A model generated the notes under the pieces. The model did not search any database. It saw only the letters and a list, made by a program, of their open reading frames with translations, and was not told the DNA's origin. A stretch of 64,000 nucleotides of DNA from Dryas octopetala (lineage: Eukaryota; Streptophyta; Magnoliopsida; Rosales; Rosaceae). The DNA lies in the NCBI GenBank assembly GCA_963921425.1, contig OY992834.1, positions 18,923,923-18,987,922 of the forward strand, given 5' to 3'. Made by a program: the position numbers and the translations under genes. Positions 49,102-60,600 of the stretch are shown one piece after another (positions within the stretch are counted from its first letter, which is position 1; every line of letters starts with the position of its first letter).

Positions 49102-50350
49102 TGTGAGATCCTGAAAAGTTGGTTTGTAATTTATTTTGAAGTAAATAGTGATTTATTGATAATTATCTTGTTAATTCGGAGATATTAGAATTTTTCTGAG
49201 GAATTTTGGAAGGAAATAAATGAATTTGAAGTCGTAGAAAAATAAAATTTATCAAGACGAGCTCACGAGATTTTACAGAACGTTTTTCAGCCTCGAAGTT
49301 AATTTTGGTAAGTTAATTGAATTTTAAGTGATTTCGGCGAGTCATTGAGGAACAATAAAAATTAGGAAAGACCCAGTCTTGATTTTAGTTTTGTTGGAAA
49401 AGTCTCGGGTCAACGAACGCATAGACCCAAATGAAACGTGTTTTTTTTTTCTTTCCTTTCCTTTTCTTTTCTTTTCTTTTTTTTTTCTTTTCTTTTTTTT
49501 TTCTTTTCTTTTCTTTTCTCTTCCTTTTTTTTTTCTTTCCTTCTTCCTTTTCACTCATGACCTCTCCTGCTCTCCAATCTTCCATTTCTCTCTCCAGTCT
49601 TCATTTTCTTTTCTTTTCTCCTCCCTCAGTTCTCACGCAGACAACTCTTTTCTTTCTCTCTCCAATCCCTCCCTCCCCCTCACTCATCTTTCCTCTCTCC
49701 CTAATCTCTTCTCTCTCCTTTCTCTCCCTCCCTCTCCCTCCCCTTCCCTTTCCCCGATCTCTTTCTTTTCCGAAGCTCCTCTCCCTCCGGCGACGGCGGC
49801 CCGCTCTCTCTCTCTCTCTCCAGTCTCTGCCTCCCTTCAGTCTCTACGCCAAATTTCAGCGAAATTTAGAGAAATTTAACAAAAATGTGCTTGGAGCATT
49901 TTAGAAAAACAAGGGTTTAGGCTAACGAAAATGTTTTTCTATTCACTAAAATATGAATGTGTTTGAGTGTGTTCTAAAGTTTTCACAAATTTGTAAACCC
50001 TATCATTTAGATTTTAGATCTAGGATTCTTCATTAGCCTTTTCATATTTTTAGCTTGAGAAAGTTGATTTTTAAAGAATCCAAATCTGCATTTCATATTC
50101 ATATATTGAAGAATCTATTGTCCTTGGTATGTATTGGTGCCATGGGTTGATGAGCTTGGAGATTGAGCTGTCTTCTTCATGATTGACTGATAGCCTTACT
50201 TTTGGAAGTTGCACAAAAGGGTAAGAAGCTGCAATTTAGTTTAGGACTTAGTGATTGAGCTTGTTTGTTCTTTGCTGCCTTTATATTGAATTTCCTATAT
50301 AGTGGATTGCCAGGTCAGCTGAAAAAGACTCCCAGTTTTTACCCTTTGTG
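49102..50350 (+). mobile_element. Probable gypsy LTR remnant with long pyrimidine tract
   Basis: It begins TGTGAGATCCTGAAAAG, similar to the TGTGAGACCCGG start of the gypsy LTRs. It carries the AT-rich upstream region and the C/T-rich block (49440-49560 almost pure T and C; 49640-49830 CTCTCCCTCC) often found in such LTRs. The right border is not defined. Open frames over the pyrimidine tract are artefacts. Confidence 0.4.
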
Positions 50351-51018
50351 GTTTTTCTGGGTGAACATCTTGTGTGCCTTCATCTTCATTCTGTGTTTTA
50401 ATGTTTGCTGACTTACTTAACTTTTAAACACAAATATATATTAAATATCTATGCTTGATATTGTTATATGTCATATGGAACTATCTAGTTAATCACACAT
50501 CACTGTAGTTGTGGATAACACTGGGATGTCTACTGTGATGGGTCATTTGAGTGTATAGGTTGTCACTTAATCCTTATATGTGTTTGATTTGTGTTGGTTA
50601 TAAAAGTTGTATTTTGTTTTACAAGTGTCAATCTACAACTTCAGATTTAAGTCTGTTTAATTAGTCTCTGTCATCACGTAAGCAAAAACTGGGGTCCGAT
50701 TAGTGACTGTGATTTTAATCAAGTTAATTAGGTAGATAAATCACCTAATGCAAACTTTCAGAAACAGTCACAGTTGAGTCACAACTGTATAGCAAACCAA
50801 TTGGTGACCTAATCCAAAATGTCTTGCTATAGGTTAATACATAAACTAAAAAAAAAAAAAAATAGTATCTTACTACTTTACTGAAAAACTATTGATATTT
50901 GGTATTTAATTCTAACTGTCTAATACAATAAACCTATTAACAACAGTAAGGTTTATAGTATGTAATTGTAAAAGTCAAATAAAAAGAAAACATGTCCAAT
51001 ATATCAGTAAATAATTAA
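50351..51018. other. AT-rich intergenic DNA
   Basis: No gene or element end is visible until the target duplication of the Mutator-like element at 51010-51018. Confidence 0.5.
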
Positions 51019-51421
51019 GGGTTAATTACAATTTAATACCTCAACTTTACCTCGGATTTCAAGTTAGTACCTCAAGTTCAAAAAGTTGCAATTTCATGTC
51101 TCAACTTTCATTTTGTTTCAAGTTAGTACCTCCGTTAGATTTTCTGTTAGTGAGCTGTTATCTTTGATGACGTGGCATTGATATTTTCGCCTTTTCACTT
51201 TAATTTGATCCATTTGAACTCTCATTAGCCACCTAAGCTGCCACGTGTAAAAAAATATTTTTATATTAAAAAAACAAAAAAATCATTTACAAAAAAAAAA
51301 TCTTTTTCTTTTCTTTGGTAAAAAAACACAACCCTCATCCCCTCCCCCTAGCCCGACCCACCCCCTTCCCCCTCCCCCTCCCTGCAACCCATCCCCTCAC
51401 CACAACCCAACCCTGCCGGTA

Positions 51422-51470
<49 letters not shown>

Positions 51471-52440
51471 CCTTGGCCGCGTTGACGATATGCTGCCTCT
51501 CTCCCTCGCTGCCGCTACCACGTTCGAGATCTCCCTCCCGAACCATCGCTAGTCGTTCCCTTTGTTCGGCGGCAGCGTCACCTCGAGTCAGAGACGGCGG
51601 CATAGTGGTCCACTGCCTCTGCGAAACTCTGGAGAAACACCAGGTGGTTGTGGTCAGCTTCTCGTTTCGCCACCGTGACGATCTTCCAGCATCATCCAGC
51701 AGAAATTGAAAAAAAAAAAAATACCCATCTCGCCCACCAACCCAAAATAAAATGGAAAAACCCCATGATCTAGATCTTGAATAAAACGAAGAACACTGCA
51801 TCGGTAACCAAGATCAACCCCAAAACCATTCTCTTATCATTTTTGCCCATTTTTGTCTTTTTCTTCATTTTTTGTGGGGTTTCTTCAATTTAATGTAATT
51901 TTTTTATCTTTTATCAAAAATTGTTATTTTTGTTGGATGAATTTTGATGGGTTTGAATTGTTTGGGTGTACTGCCAATTTGGAAGCTTGGAAGCACGGAG
52001 GGGGAGGGGCTGGGTTGTGGGGAGGGGTTGGGTTGCGGGGAGGGGGAGGGCCCGTGTTGCATGGAAGGGTTGGGTTGTGGGGAGGGGGAGGGGTGGGTCG
52101 GGCTGGGGGGAGGGGATGGGGGTTGTGTTTTTGACCAAAAAAAATAAAAAGAAATTTTTTTTTTTTTTTGTAAATGATTTTTCTGTTTTTTTAATAAATT
52201 TTTTTTTTTTACACATGGCAGCTTAGGTGTTTAATCAGAGTTCAAATGGATGAAATTACGGTGAAAAGACGAAAATATCCATGCCACATCATCAAAGATA
52301 ACGGCTCACTAACAGAAAATCTAACGAAGGTACTAATTTGAAAGAAAATGAAAGTTGAGGCATGAAATTGCAACTTTTTGAACTTGAGGTACTAACTTGA
52401 AATCCAAGGTAAAGTTGAGGTATTAAATTGTAATTTACCC
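51019..52440. mobile_element. Non-autonomous Mutator-like element, long TIRs, 9-bp duplication
   Basis: Flanks are AATAATTAA (51010-51018) and ACTAATTAA (52441-52449), a 9-bp duplication with one difference. Ends are GGGTTAATTACAATTTAATA and, inverted, GGGTAAATTACAATTTAATA. The arms match for about 250 bp and then continue as C-rich (51335-51420) and G-rich (52000-52125) partners, so almost 400 bp at each end are inverse copies. The unique centre (51420-51800) is GC-rich, with a (CT)n run at 51424-51463. It has a minus-strand frame (51397-51801) that I do not recognise, perhaps a captured gene fragment. There is no transposase. Confidence 0.85.
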
Positions 52441-52636
52441 ACTAATTAATATAACTTAAGTTTAGATAAAAAAACATAGCTATTATAAAAAACAATAAAC
52501 TATATAAATACAAATACAAATATTATTAGATAAAAAAAACGTCTTGTCAATATAATTTTTTTTATTATTATTGGAATGTTATTCTCTATTAAATGTAGAA
52601 TTGAGATTTTTAACAAATAAAAAACTCTTAAAAAAA

Positions 52637-54004
52637 GGCTTATTTGCACATTTGGCACCTAGCTTTAAGGTTTTATCTAAATTTACCCCTTTACATTTTT
52701 TTTTGTCTCACGTAACCCCCTGAACTTTTATGCCATGTCTCACATTGCCCGATTCCGTCAACTCCGTCTATACCACCGTTAAAAATGCTGACGTGGCGGG
52801 GTAATTTCGTCTTTTCAGCCACATCGGTGCCATGTTTGTGCCATGTGGTAATTTGTGGGACCCAATATGCCATGTTCGCAATCCTCTCACATTTTTTTAA
52901 TTAAAAATATAATAACTGAAATTTTAATTAAATAAAAAATTGTATTTAAAAAAAAATTCTGGATTGTGTGGGGTGGGTTTGAGGTGGGGATGGGGGCGAG
53001 GGAGGGGTGGGAGGGGTTTGGGTGGGGCGGGGGAAGGGCTAGGTGGGCTGGGTTGGGGGGAGAGAGCCGGGGAGGGGGGTTGATGCTGGGTAGGAAAGAA
53101 GATAAAGGGGCGAGGAGGCTGTTGCTGGGTGGGGGTGCGACAAGGCTGGGGGTAGGGGTCGATGGGGTTGGGTGGGCGGGGGTGTGGCTGGGTGTCTGGG
53201 GCTGGGTGCGGTTGAGGGCGAGGCAGGGCCTGGGCCTAGGGGGTGGGCCGTGCTGGGGCTGGGCGGGGCAAAGTAAGGGCTGGTTGGGGGTGGGCCGATA
53301 TGGGGTGGGGCTGGGCTGTGTGTGGAGGATCGGGGAAGGGTGAGGATGGGCGGGGCGGGGCTGGGTGGTACGGAGCTTGGCTGGGCGGGGAGGAGTTGGG
53401 GCAGTGGGTGGAGGTGGGGTGAGGCGGGGTTGGGTTGGTGGGTGGACATGGATAGATAGGCGGGGAGGGAGGGAGCTAGGTAGGTGGGGTGGATGAGGCT
53501 GGGTTGGGTGGTGGACATGGATAGGTAGGCGGGGAGGGAGGGGGTTGGGAGGAGTGTGGCGGGGTCGGGTGGGTTGGGTTGGTTTGGGGGGAGGTGCGAC
53601 ACTGCAACGGTGGAAGGGGTGGCCGGGTGGGGAGGGGGTGGGGGCTGGCATGCGTAGGGAAAGGAGGGGGAGGGGGCTGGCATGCGTAGGGAAAGGAGGG
53701 GTTTGGTTTTTTTTTTTTTTTTTAAATTTAATTGATTTTAAATATTTTATTTTAAAAATATTATTTTAATTTAAAGTTTTATTATTTTATTAATTTAAAT
53801 ATTGTTTTAAAAATATTTTACGGCTGAAATGACAAGATTACCCTTCTACGTCAGCATTTTGAACTGTGGTGTTGACGGAGTTGACAGAATCGGACAAAGT
53901 GAGACACAGAATAAAAGCTTAAGGGGTTATGTGAGACAAAAAAAATATAAGAGAGTAAATTGAGACAAAACCTTAAAATCAAGTGCTAAATGTGCAAATA
54001 AGCC
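52637..54004. mobile_element. Non-autonomous Mutator-like element with G-rich core
   Basis: Flanks are TTAAAAAAA (52628-52636) and TTAAAAAAT (54005-54013). Ends are GGCTTATTTGCACATTTGGC and, inverted, GGCTTATTTGCACATTTAGC. The ~190-bp arms share TTTTAAGGTTTT, GTCTCAC and a CCGTCAACTCCGTC-type block. The core at 52965-53700 is a strongly strand-biased run of GGGTGGG, GGGGAGGG and GGGTTGGG words that lacks any defined unit. Long Pro-rich frames on the opposite strand are a by-product of this composition. No transposase is present. Confidence 0.82.
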
Positions 54005-54220
54005 TTAAAAAATATAGTAAACAGCCCACAATTTAGTGTGTTCATCTATTTATTGTTTTAAACCCAATCTTAAGCCCAAACCCACTAATCAAAAAACTAT
54101 AATAGTCAACACCTATATTCTTTTCGACAAAAAACAAAAAAACACTCATGCTTTTCTGCAAGAGTTTTTGCCGATTCAAACAAACACAGAAGTTCCTATA
54201 CTAAGACACCAGACGCGCGA

Positions 54221-54272
54221 TAGAGAGAGAGAAAGAGACAGACAGACAGACAGACAGAGACAGACAGAGAAA
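54221..54272. repeat. (GA)n/(GACA)n microsatellite
   Basis: GAGAGA changes to GACAGACAGACA and back to GAGA. It lies in the probable leader of the Myb/SANT gene. Confidence 0.9.
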
Positions 54273-54293
54273 GAGAGGACTCACATTCTCAGC

Positions 54294-54386
54294 TGCTGAT
54301 TGAAGGTTTATGCTCAAGGTTTGGTTGCTGATTGAAGGTTTGTGCTCAAGGTTTGGGTGCTGATTGAAGGTTTGTGCTCAAGGTTT
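54294..54386. repeat. 32-bp tandem repeat, three copies
   Basis: Units beginning TGCTGATTGAAGGTTT start at 54294, 54326 and 54358 and contain GCTCAAGGTTT. The array probably lies in the 5' untranslated region of the Myb/SANT gene. Confidence 0.9.
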
Positions 54387-55643
54387 TAGTTTGGGGTTGA
54401 ATGGTAGATGGATGGGTATGGAAAATTAGGGTTTCTTTGGCTTAATTATCATTCTTCCATTTTTAACACCTTTTTCTTTTCCTCTGAAAATCGGTGATTA
54501 TCGGTAGAATGTCGGAGATTTCCGATATTTTCAGAAAATATCGTTGATTTCGGCGAAATATCGGGGATACGCCCTAAGGTTGATTTGCATTTTTGAATTC
54601 TAATCTAGTAGGAGTATGGGTAGGAGGGCTAAGTGGTAGCTATTATCCATATGTGCGTAAATATATTATCAATTGCATGATTTCATCTGTGACTAGTTTA
54701 GTGTACTTTTCAAATTGAGATATTGGGTGCATGATGCAGAAGTAATGCAGCAGGGAAGAATCTGTTTGTACAATTATTTCCCAAGCCAATGGATGGAGAA
54801 TATAGATCTGTGTATACTTTTCCAATCTAATATAGAAGTGTACATGGAATTTGTAATCTTTACAATGGATTTACAGTGGTTAGAGCTACCATAGTGGGAG
54901 TGAATTTTCTGAACTCATATTCATTATGGTTATGAGTTTGTTCTTTAATTGGCTGTCATGACCTGAGGCAGATATGTTTCATTGAATACCTTAAGACTTT
55001 TTGGTTTTCTTTCGTATATTTAAGCATTTATTAATAGTTGTTGATTTTGTTATACTACTTTTACATAAAAGACCGTAGAAGTTGGTATGTTACTTTTACA
55101 TATTTGCACATAAGTCACAAATTTGTGTAAGTGTGAAATTTTGGTGGCTGAGAGGAAATAGTGCTATGCAGTAAATGAATGGTAAGATGTGGAAGCACAG
55201 GTCATAACCTCAGTAACTGTTAAGATATGCTATAAAAGGTTATGAATCTAAAAGATTTGAAGCCTGTGTAGTTTTTTGTGAGATTTGACCTTTACAAAAA
55301 ATTTTTTTAGCCTATGTATACTTTATTGTTAATGCAGGTTCCCCAGCCAAAAAAATGAATAACATAAGTTGAGGTTAGGTCTTTAATGGCATCATGATGG
55401 CCACTTCAGGGGGAATATAATGTTGGTTGAAAACTGCAAGTTGTTGTGGATCTTGACAAAAATTATGCATTTTTATTAATTTCCTTTTCTGCATTATTCA
55501 TGTTGATACTTACTATTGGAGTTTGTGAGGACTGCATTATATATACTTACAACTTGCGAGTTTATGTTCTCCATATGCTTTCATATAGCACAAAACTAGT
55601 TATTGGTCCATTTATTTATTATTTATGTTTTTAGGAGTTGGAA
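54387..55643 (+). other. Upstream region/5' UTR intron of Myb/SANT gene
   Basis: The sequence is AT-rich with no gene. A polypyrimidine tract and TTTTTAG acceptor at 55622-55634, just 10 bp before the first ATG, suggest that a 5' untranslated intron ends there. The leader exon would then lie around 54150-54400. Confidence 0.4.
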
Positions 55644-56655
55644 ATGAATCATTATGACCTGCACAGACAGAGAAGGGATTCGAAGAACAAAGGAAGGAAT
55701 GTTGTATGGTCAATGGCAATGGACAAGTGCTTAATTGATACCCTTGCCATTCAAGCTAGAAATGGAAACAAAATTGACAAGTGCTTTAATGAACATGCCT
55801 ACACTGCTGCTTGTATTGCTGTGAACTCTCGTTTTAACTTAAACTTAAACAATCAAAAAGTCATTAATCGTCTTAAGACCATAAAGAAGAGGTATAAGGC
55901 AATGAAGGATGTGCTCAGTCAAGATGGGTTCAGGTGGAATCCAAATACAAAGATGATCGAGTGTGACAATGATGAACTTTGGAAGAGATACATTGCAGTG
56001 AGTCAATATTTTCTTTCATGTTTCTCCTTGAATTTGTCGTGCTTTTGTTTACAGTATACATGCTGGTGATTGTCAATTTATTAAATAGGCACACCCTGAT
56101 GCAAGAGGGTTTCGAGGAAAGCCGATAGAGATGTATGATGAGCTAAAAATTGTCTGTGGAAATTATCAAGCCCCTAGTCGCTGGGCAAAGTTGAAAGATG
56201 GAGGCCATCCGAGTGAGATGAAGAATTGTGAAGATGATTCTGCCTCGTTTCTTTCTCCAAGCTCAGATGACCTCAGTGAGACAGATGGAACGGAGTCATA
56301 TAGTGGACCGGAAGAGTATAGCAAGATGCCGGATGGTAGTCAAGACCCTCCTCTGATCCAGCCCCTTAGACAAATTCCAAAACGTCCTCGTGGCTCAGAA
56401 GCCCTTCAGGATGCAATGATGGCTGTGGCATCAAGCATTCGTCGCTTGGCTGATGCAATGGAGCAAAGCAAGTACTCTATTGACGCCTCTGAACTATTAC
56501 AGGCTGTGATGGATATTGATGGTTTGGAAGAAGCTAAACAGATGTATGCATTTGAGTATTTGAATGCTGACCCTGTCAAAGCCCGAGCTTTCATGACATA
56601 CAATGCTCGAATGAGAAAAATATACTTATTTAGACAGTTCTGGTGGTGGAAGTAA
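55644..56655 (+). CDS. Myb/SANT-like DNA-binding domain protein (2 exons)
   Basis: Exons are 55644-55997 and 56089-56655 (GT-AG, phase 0), giving 306 residues. Residues about 22-118 form a Myb/SANT-like domain of the Myb_DNA-bind_3 type: VVWSMAMDKCLIDTLAIQ, a central helix with KVINRLKTIKKRYKAMKDVL, and GFRWNPNTKMIECDNDELWKRYI. AHPDARGFRGKPIEMYDEL follows, the usual extension of this plant family. A Ser/Asp-rich acidic linker (about 160-190) and a basic KRPRG lead to a helical C-terminal region (residues about 205-290) starting ALQDAMMAVASSIRRLADAME. Proteins of this type are nuclear, and some descend from Harbinger Myb-like proteins. I chose the ATG at 55644 because it is the first after the likely acceptor. 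The frame is intact, and the gene is not inside any visible transposon. Confidence 0.88.
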
Positions 56656-57400
56656 CTGTCAATCCCAATTTTGGGGCTCTTTTGGTATATAGTTCTTAAG
56701 ATTACAAGAAGACTTGTTTGCTGGGTGTTTACACGTTATGAAATCATCTTTGGTCTGTGTTTTGGGAGGTGTTTGTATAGATATTAGATGTCCGCAGGAT
56801 CAAAATATAACATGGCTCGCAGCCAGGGCTGTAGAGACATTTCCAATTTGCTGCTTCTTCTAGAAGTTTAAGATTGCAGTAGGCTCAAGAAGATTCCTTG
56901 CTGTCACCATTTATCTGATGTATTTTGTAAACTTGGAAATAGCTGTTGTAGTTTTTCCCATTTTCCCCCCATTCAGCTCTGTCATGAATCCAATGTGGTC
57001 ATTATCACCGCAATTTTTTCTCTCTAATATCTGCTTCTTATAGCATTTTTCACTTGGCCGTTTATTTTTTTCTTTCAAACAAAAGGTCTATTTATATTTA
57101 TGGACACTTTTGTCCATTTCTGCGAAATCTAAATTATCTGCATTTTCTAATCAAATAAAAATCCTAAAAATTTAGACCCGTTTAATATGTCAGTGTTTAG
57201 AGAGGTTTCAAGTTTCAATTTCTCCTACTCAAATTAGAAAAACAAAAGACTTAAGAAAAGGTACAAGCTAAGGGCTTAGCCATGGAGGCATTTCCTCCAT
57301 CCGTACAACCATCTCTGGAACAGAGAATGCATAAGCAGCCAATTCATGAGGTGCAGTGTTACATTGTCTAGTACTATGAGCTACAACTACAGAAGGAAAA
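56656..57400 (+). other. 3' UTR of Myb/SANT gene and intergenic DNA
   Basis: The probable 3' untranslated region extends to about 57000. The last bases, GAAAA at 57396-57400, are the left target duplication of the copia element. No other gene is seen. Confidence 0.5.
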
Positions 57401-57628
57401 TATTGGAAGGTACCTTACTGGTTAGGTAGTTGTGTTCTACTGTTTGTATTGTAAATCAGTCATAGCTCTATGGCCTTAAGTTGTAAATCAATCATAGCTG
57501 TATGGCCTTAAGTATGGGCTCCCCTTCTTTTCCTGTTACCTGCTGTGTCTTCATGTATTTAGTCTGGTCTCCTTGTAACCAAAATAATCAATACAATCAA
57601 TACACAAACTGTGTTTACATTTTCAACA
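57401..57628 (+). repeat. 5' LTR of copia element
   Basis: Contains two diverged copies of a 32-bp unit with GTAAATCAGTCATAGCT and TATGGCCTTAAGT. It ends TTTTCAACA directly before the primer binding site. Confidence 0.95.
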
Positions 57629-57696
57629 TGGTATCAGAGCGTGATCCATAATAGGCCTGTCCTTGTTTCTTTTTCCTCTCTTCATTCTATTCTTGA

Positions 57697-60600
57697 ATGG
57701 CAGAGGCAGAGGGTAATCCCTTCGGTTCTGAGGCCGAGATCTCTCTCGTTCCTTCTACAAGTGTTCATGAAGCTGATGTCAACCCAAACCAGCGATTGTG
57801 TTCTGTGCTGCTGAATGAATTCAACTATCTTCCATGGTCCAGAGCTATTACTCTTGCTCTTGGAGGAAGGTCCAAGCTTGGGTATGTCAATGGAAATTTA
57901 AAGGTTCCTGAAACTTCTTCTCCTTTATATGAAGTCTGGCTGTGTAAGGATCAACTTGTGATGTCATGGCTTCTCAACTCCATGGAATCCAAGGTTGCTG
58001 AAATTTTCAGTTTCTCTGAGTCATCTCGTCATCTCTGGGAAGCAGTTAAAGAAATGTATGGTAATCAAAACAACTCAGCTCGTGTATTTTAGCTTAAGAG
58101 GGATATTGCTAGTCTCCAACAAGCAGGAAAACCTTTTGTCCAGCATCTTGGTAGCATGAAAAGTATGTGGAACGAGCTTGATATGTATCGACCACACACT
58201 GCTGATTCAACTGAGTTGTTAAAAAGAGGTGAAGAAGATAAGATTTTTCAACTATTGGCAAGCTTAGGTTCTGAATATGAGGACCTTCGCAGTCACATCT
58301 TGATGAGCACAGATCTTCCATCACTTTCAAATGTCTGCACTACTATTCAGCGTGAAGAGGTGCGTAAAAAGGTTATGAATATGGAAACCAGGGCCAGTGT
58401 CTCTGAAGCTAGAGCTTTTTTGATCAACACCAAGCAGCCTGAAGACAAGGTGTACAGGGGCAAAAGACCAGATCTGAAATGCACATATTGTAACTCTGTT
58501 GGCCATGTAAAAGATCGATGCTGGAATCTACATCCTGAATTGAAACCCAAGTTTTCAAAAGACTATAAGGGTTTCCAGAAAGGTCCTCAAAATCACATTC
58601 ACAAAGCAAATCATGCTGCTGCTATTTCTACTGATGGATTGTTAAATTTCACTGCAAACCCTGCTACCTTAATCAATGAGTTTGCAGCTTATCTCCAACA
58701 AAAGAAAAAAGGAGATACTAAAATTGAAGGGATGACTGGTGCTTGCATGAATAATGACAATTCAACTGCACTTCTTGGTAAATTTACAGGATTCTTAGCA
58801 GAAGCTGAAGGTATATCTCATGATGAGATTCCAGGTATCTTGAATGCTTTCTCAACTGCTCTTAATGTTAGTCTCATGCATGATTTTTGGATTATAGATT
58901 CAGGTGCCACTGATCACATGACAAATCAAACCACAAATTTATATGATTTTGAGACATTATCCCAACCATCTCAAGTTTCTGTTGCCAATGGTAGAGATGT
59001 TCCAGTTATAGGTCGAGGGAAGATAAAACTTATCTCTGAAAATGTTGAGTCCACAGCTTTATATGTTCCATTTTTTCCCTTTCAACTGCTGTCTGTTGGA
59101 AAAATTACAAACTCTCTAAATTGCCTTGCAATTTTCTCTCCTCATAATGTTGTTTTTCAGGATCTAGTCACCAAGAAGCTGATTGGTGAAGGTTTCTACC
59201 TAAATGGATTGTATTACTTGTCAAAAGATTTTAAAGCTCCAAAAGGGTTTCAAGTCAGTTCCAGTTTAGCTCAAGATCATCAGTTGTGGCATCAACGTCT
59301 AGCACATCCATCTAAACCTGTTTTGTCCACTTTATTTCCCAGTTTATGTAAAACATCTCTCAACTGTGAAACTTGTCATTTGTCCAAATTTGCTAGACTT
59401 CCTTTTGATTCTTCTATGTCTAGAGCTAGTAAACTTTTTGAAGTTGTACACTCTGATGTTTGGGGTCCTACACCTCTAGAATCCTTTGATGGTTACAAGT
59501 ATTTTGTGACTTTTGTTGATGATTTTTCTAGAATCACCTGGTTGTATCTATTGAAATTCAAAAGTGAAGTTATGATTGTTTTCAAAGATTTTCATAATAT
59601 TGTCATGAATCAATTCTCATCTCAAATTCATACTCTAAGATCAGATAATGGCACTGAATACATGTCAAATATCATGTCACAATACCTGAGCACACATGGC
59701 ATTATGCATCAAACAAGTTGTGTAGGTACCCCCCAACAAAATGGGATAGCTGAGAGAAAAAATAGGGATCTACTTGAAAAAACCAGAGCCCTTATGTTCC
59801 AAATGAATGTTCCAAAAAAATTTTGGTCTCAAGGGGTACTTACTGCCACCTATCTCATAAACAGACTGCCAAGTCGTGTTCTGCATTCAAAAACACCTTA
59901 TGAGGTCATGAAGGGTAGGAAAGTCAATCTGTCTCATCTAAGGATTTTTGGATGTACATGTTTTGTTCACATACAAGCACTTCACCGAGACAAGCTGGAT
60001 CCTAAGTCTGTTAAGTGTGTTTTTATGGGGTATTCTTCAACTCAAAAGGGGTACAAATGCTACAATCCCAGTACTAGGAAGCTTCTTGTTTCAAGAGATG
60101 TCAGGTTTGATGAAACCACACCATATTTCAACAAGCCATCAGAGTCAACCATTCAGGGGGAGAATTTCTTTGATTTCTTCCCCTTGCCAAATCTAGCTGC
60201 AAGCCATGATGGTATTCCTTCAGTGTCTATCAACACCAATGTCTCTGTTCCTAACAATGATGATCTGATAGCTGAAGAAGAGGTAGAAGCTTCAGATGCA
60301 CAAGTGCAAACCAATGACGCCTCCATCTCAACTGAAGTTGCTGAACCTGACATGCCTTCAGCTCCACCTAGAAGAAATCCTCCTCGTGATCGACGTCCAC
60401 CATTGAGGATGCAAGAGTATGTGACTTACACTGCCAGGTATCCAGTTGCTAATTTCATAAATTACAGCAAAGTGTCATCCTCTCATGCAGCTTTCCTTAG
60501 TAAGATATCAAATGAAAGTGAGCCAAAAAACTTTCACGAGGCTAAACTTCAAGATGTATGGCGAAACGCTATGCAAGAAGAACTACAAGCATTAGATGCA

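Noticed and set aside
49342..49904. Phe/Leu/Ser-rich and Lys-rich frames
   Set aside because: They arise from a nearly pure T/C tract.
51914..52226. Gly/Trp-rich and Pro-rich frames on both strands
   Set aside because: They cover the G-rich inverted arm of a Mutator-like element and are compositional artefacts.
52887..53683. Pro-rich frames of 214-254 codons on the minus strand
   Set aside because: They are the by-product of the G-rich core of a transposon; the same region is open in several frames and has no domain.
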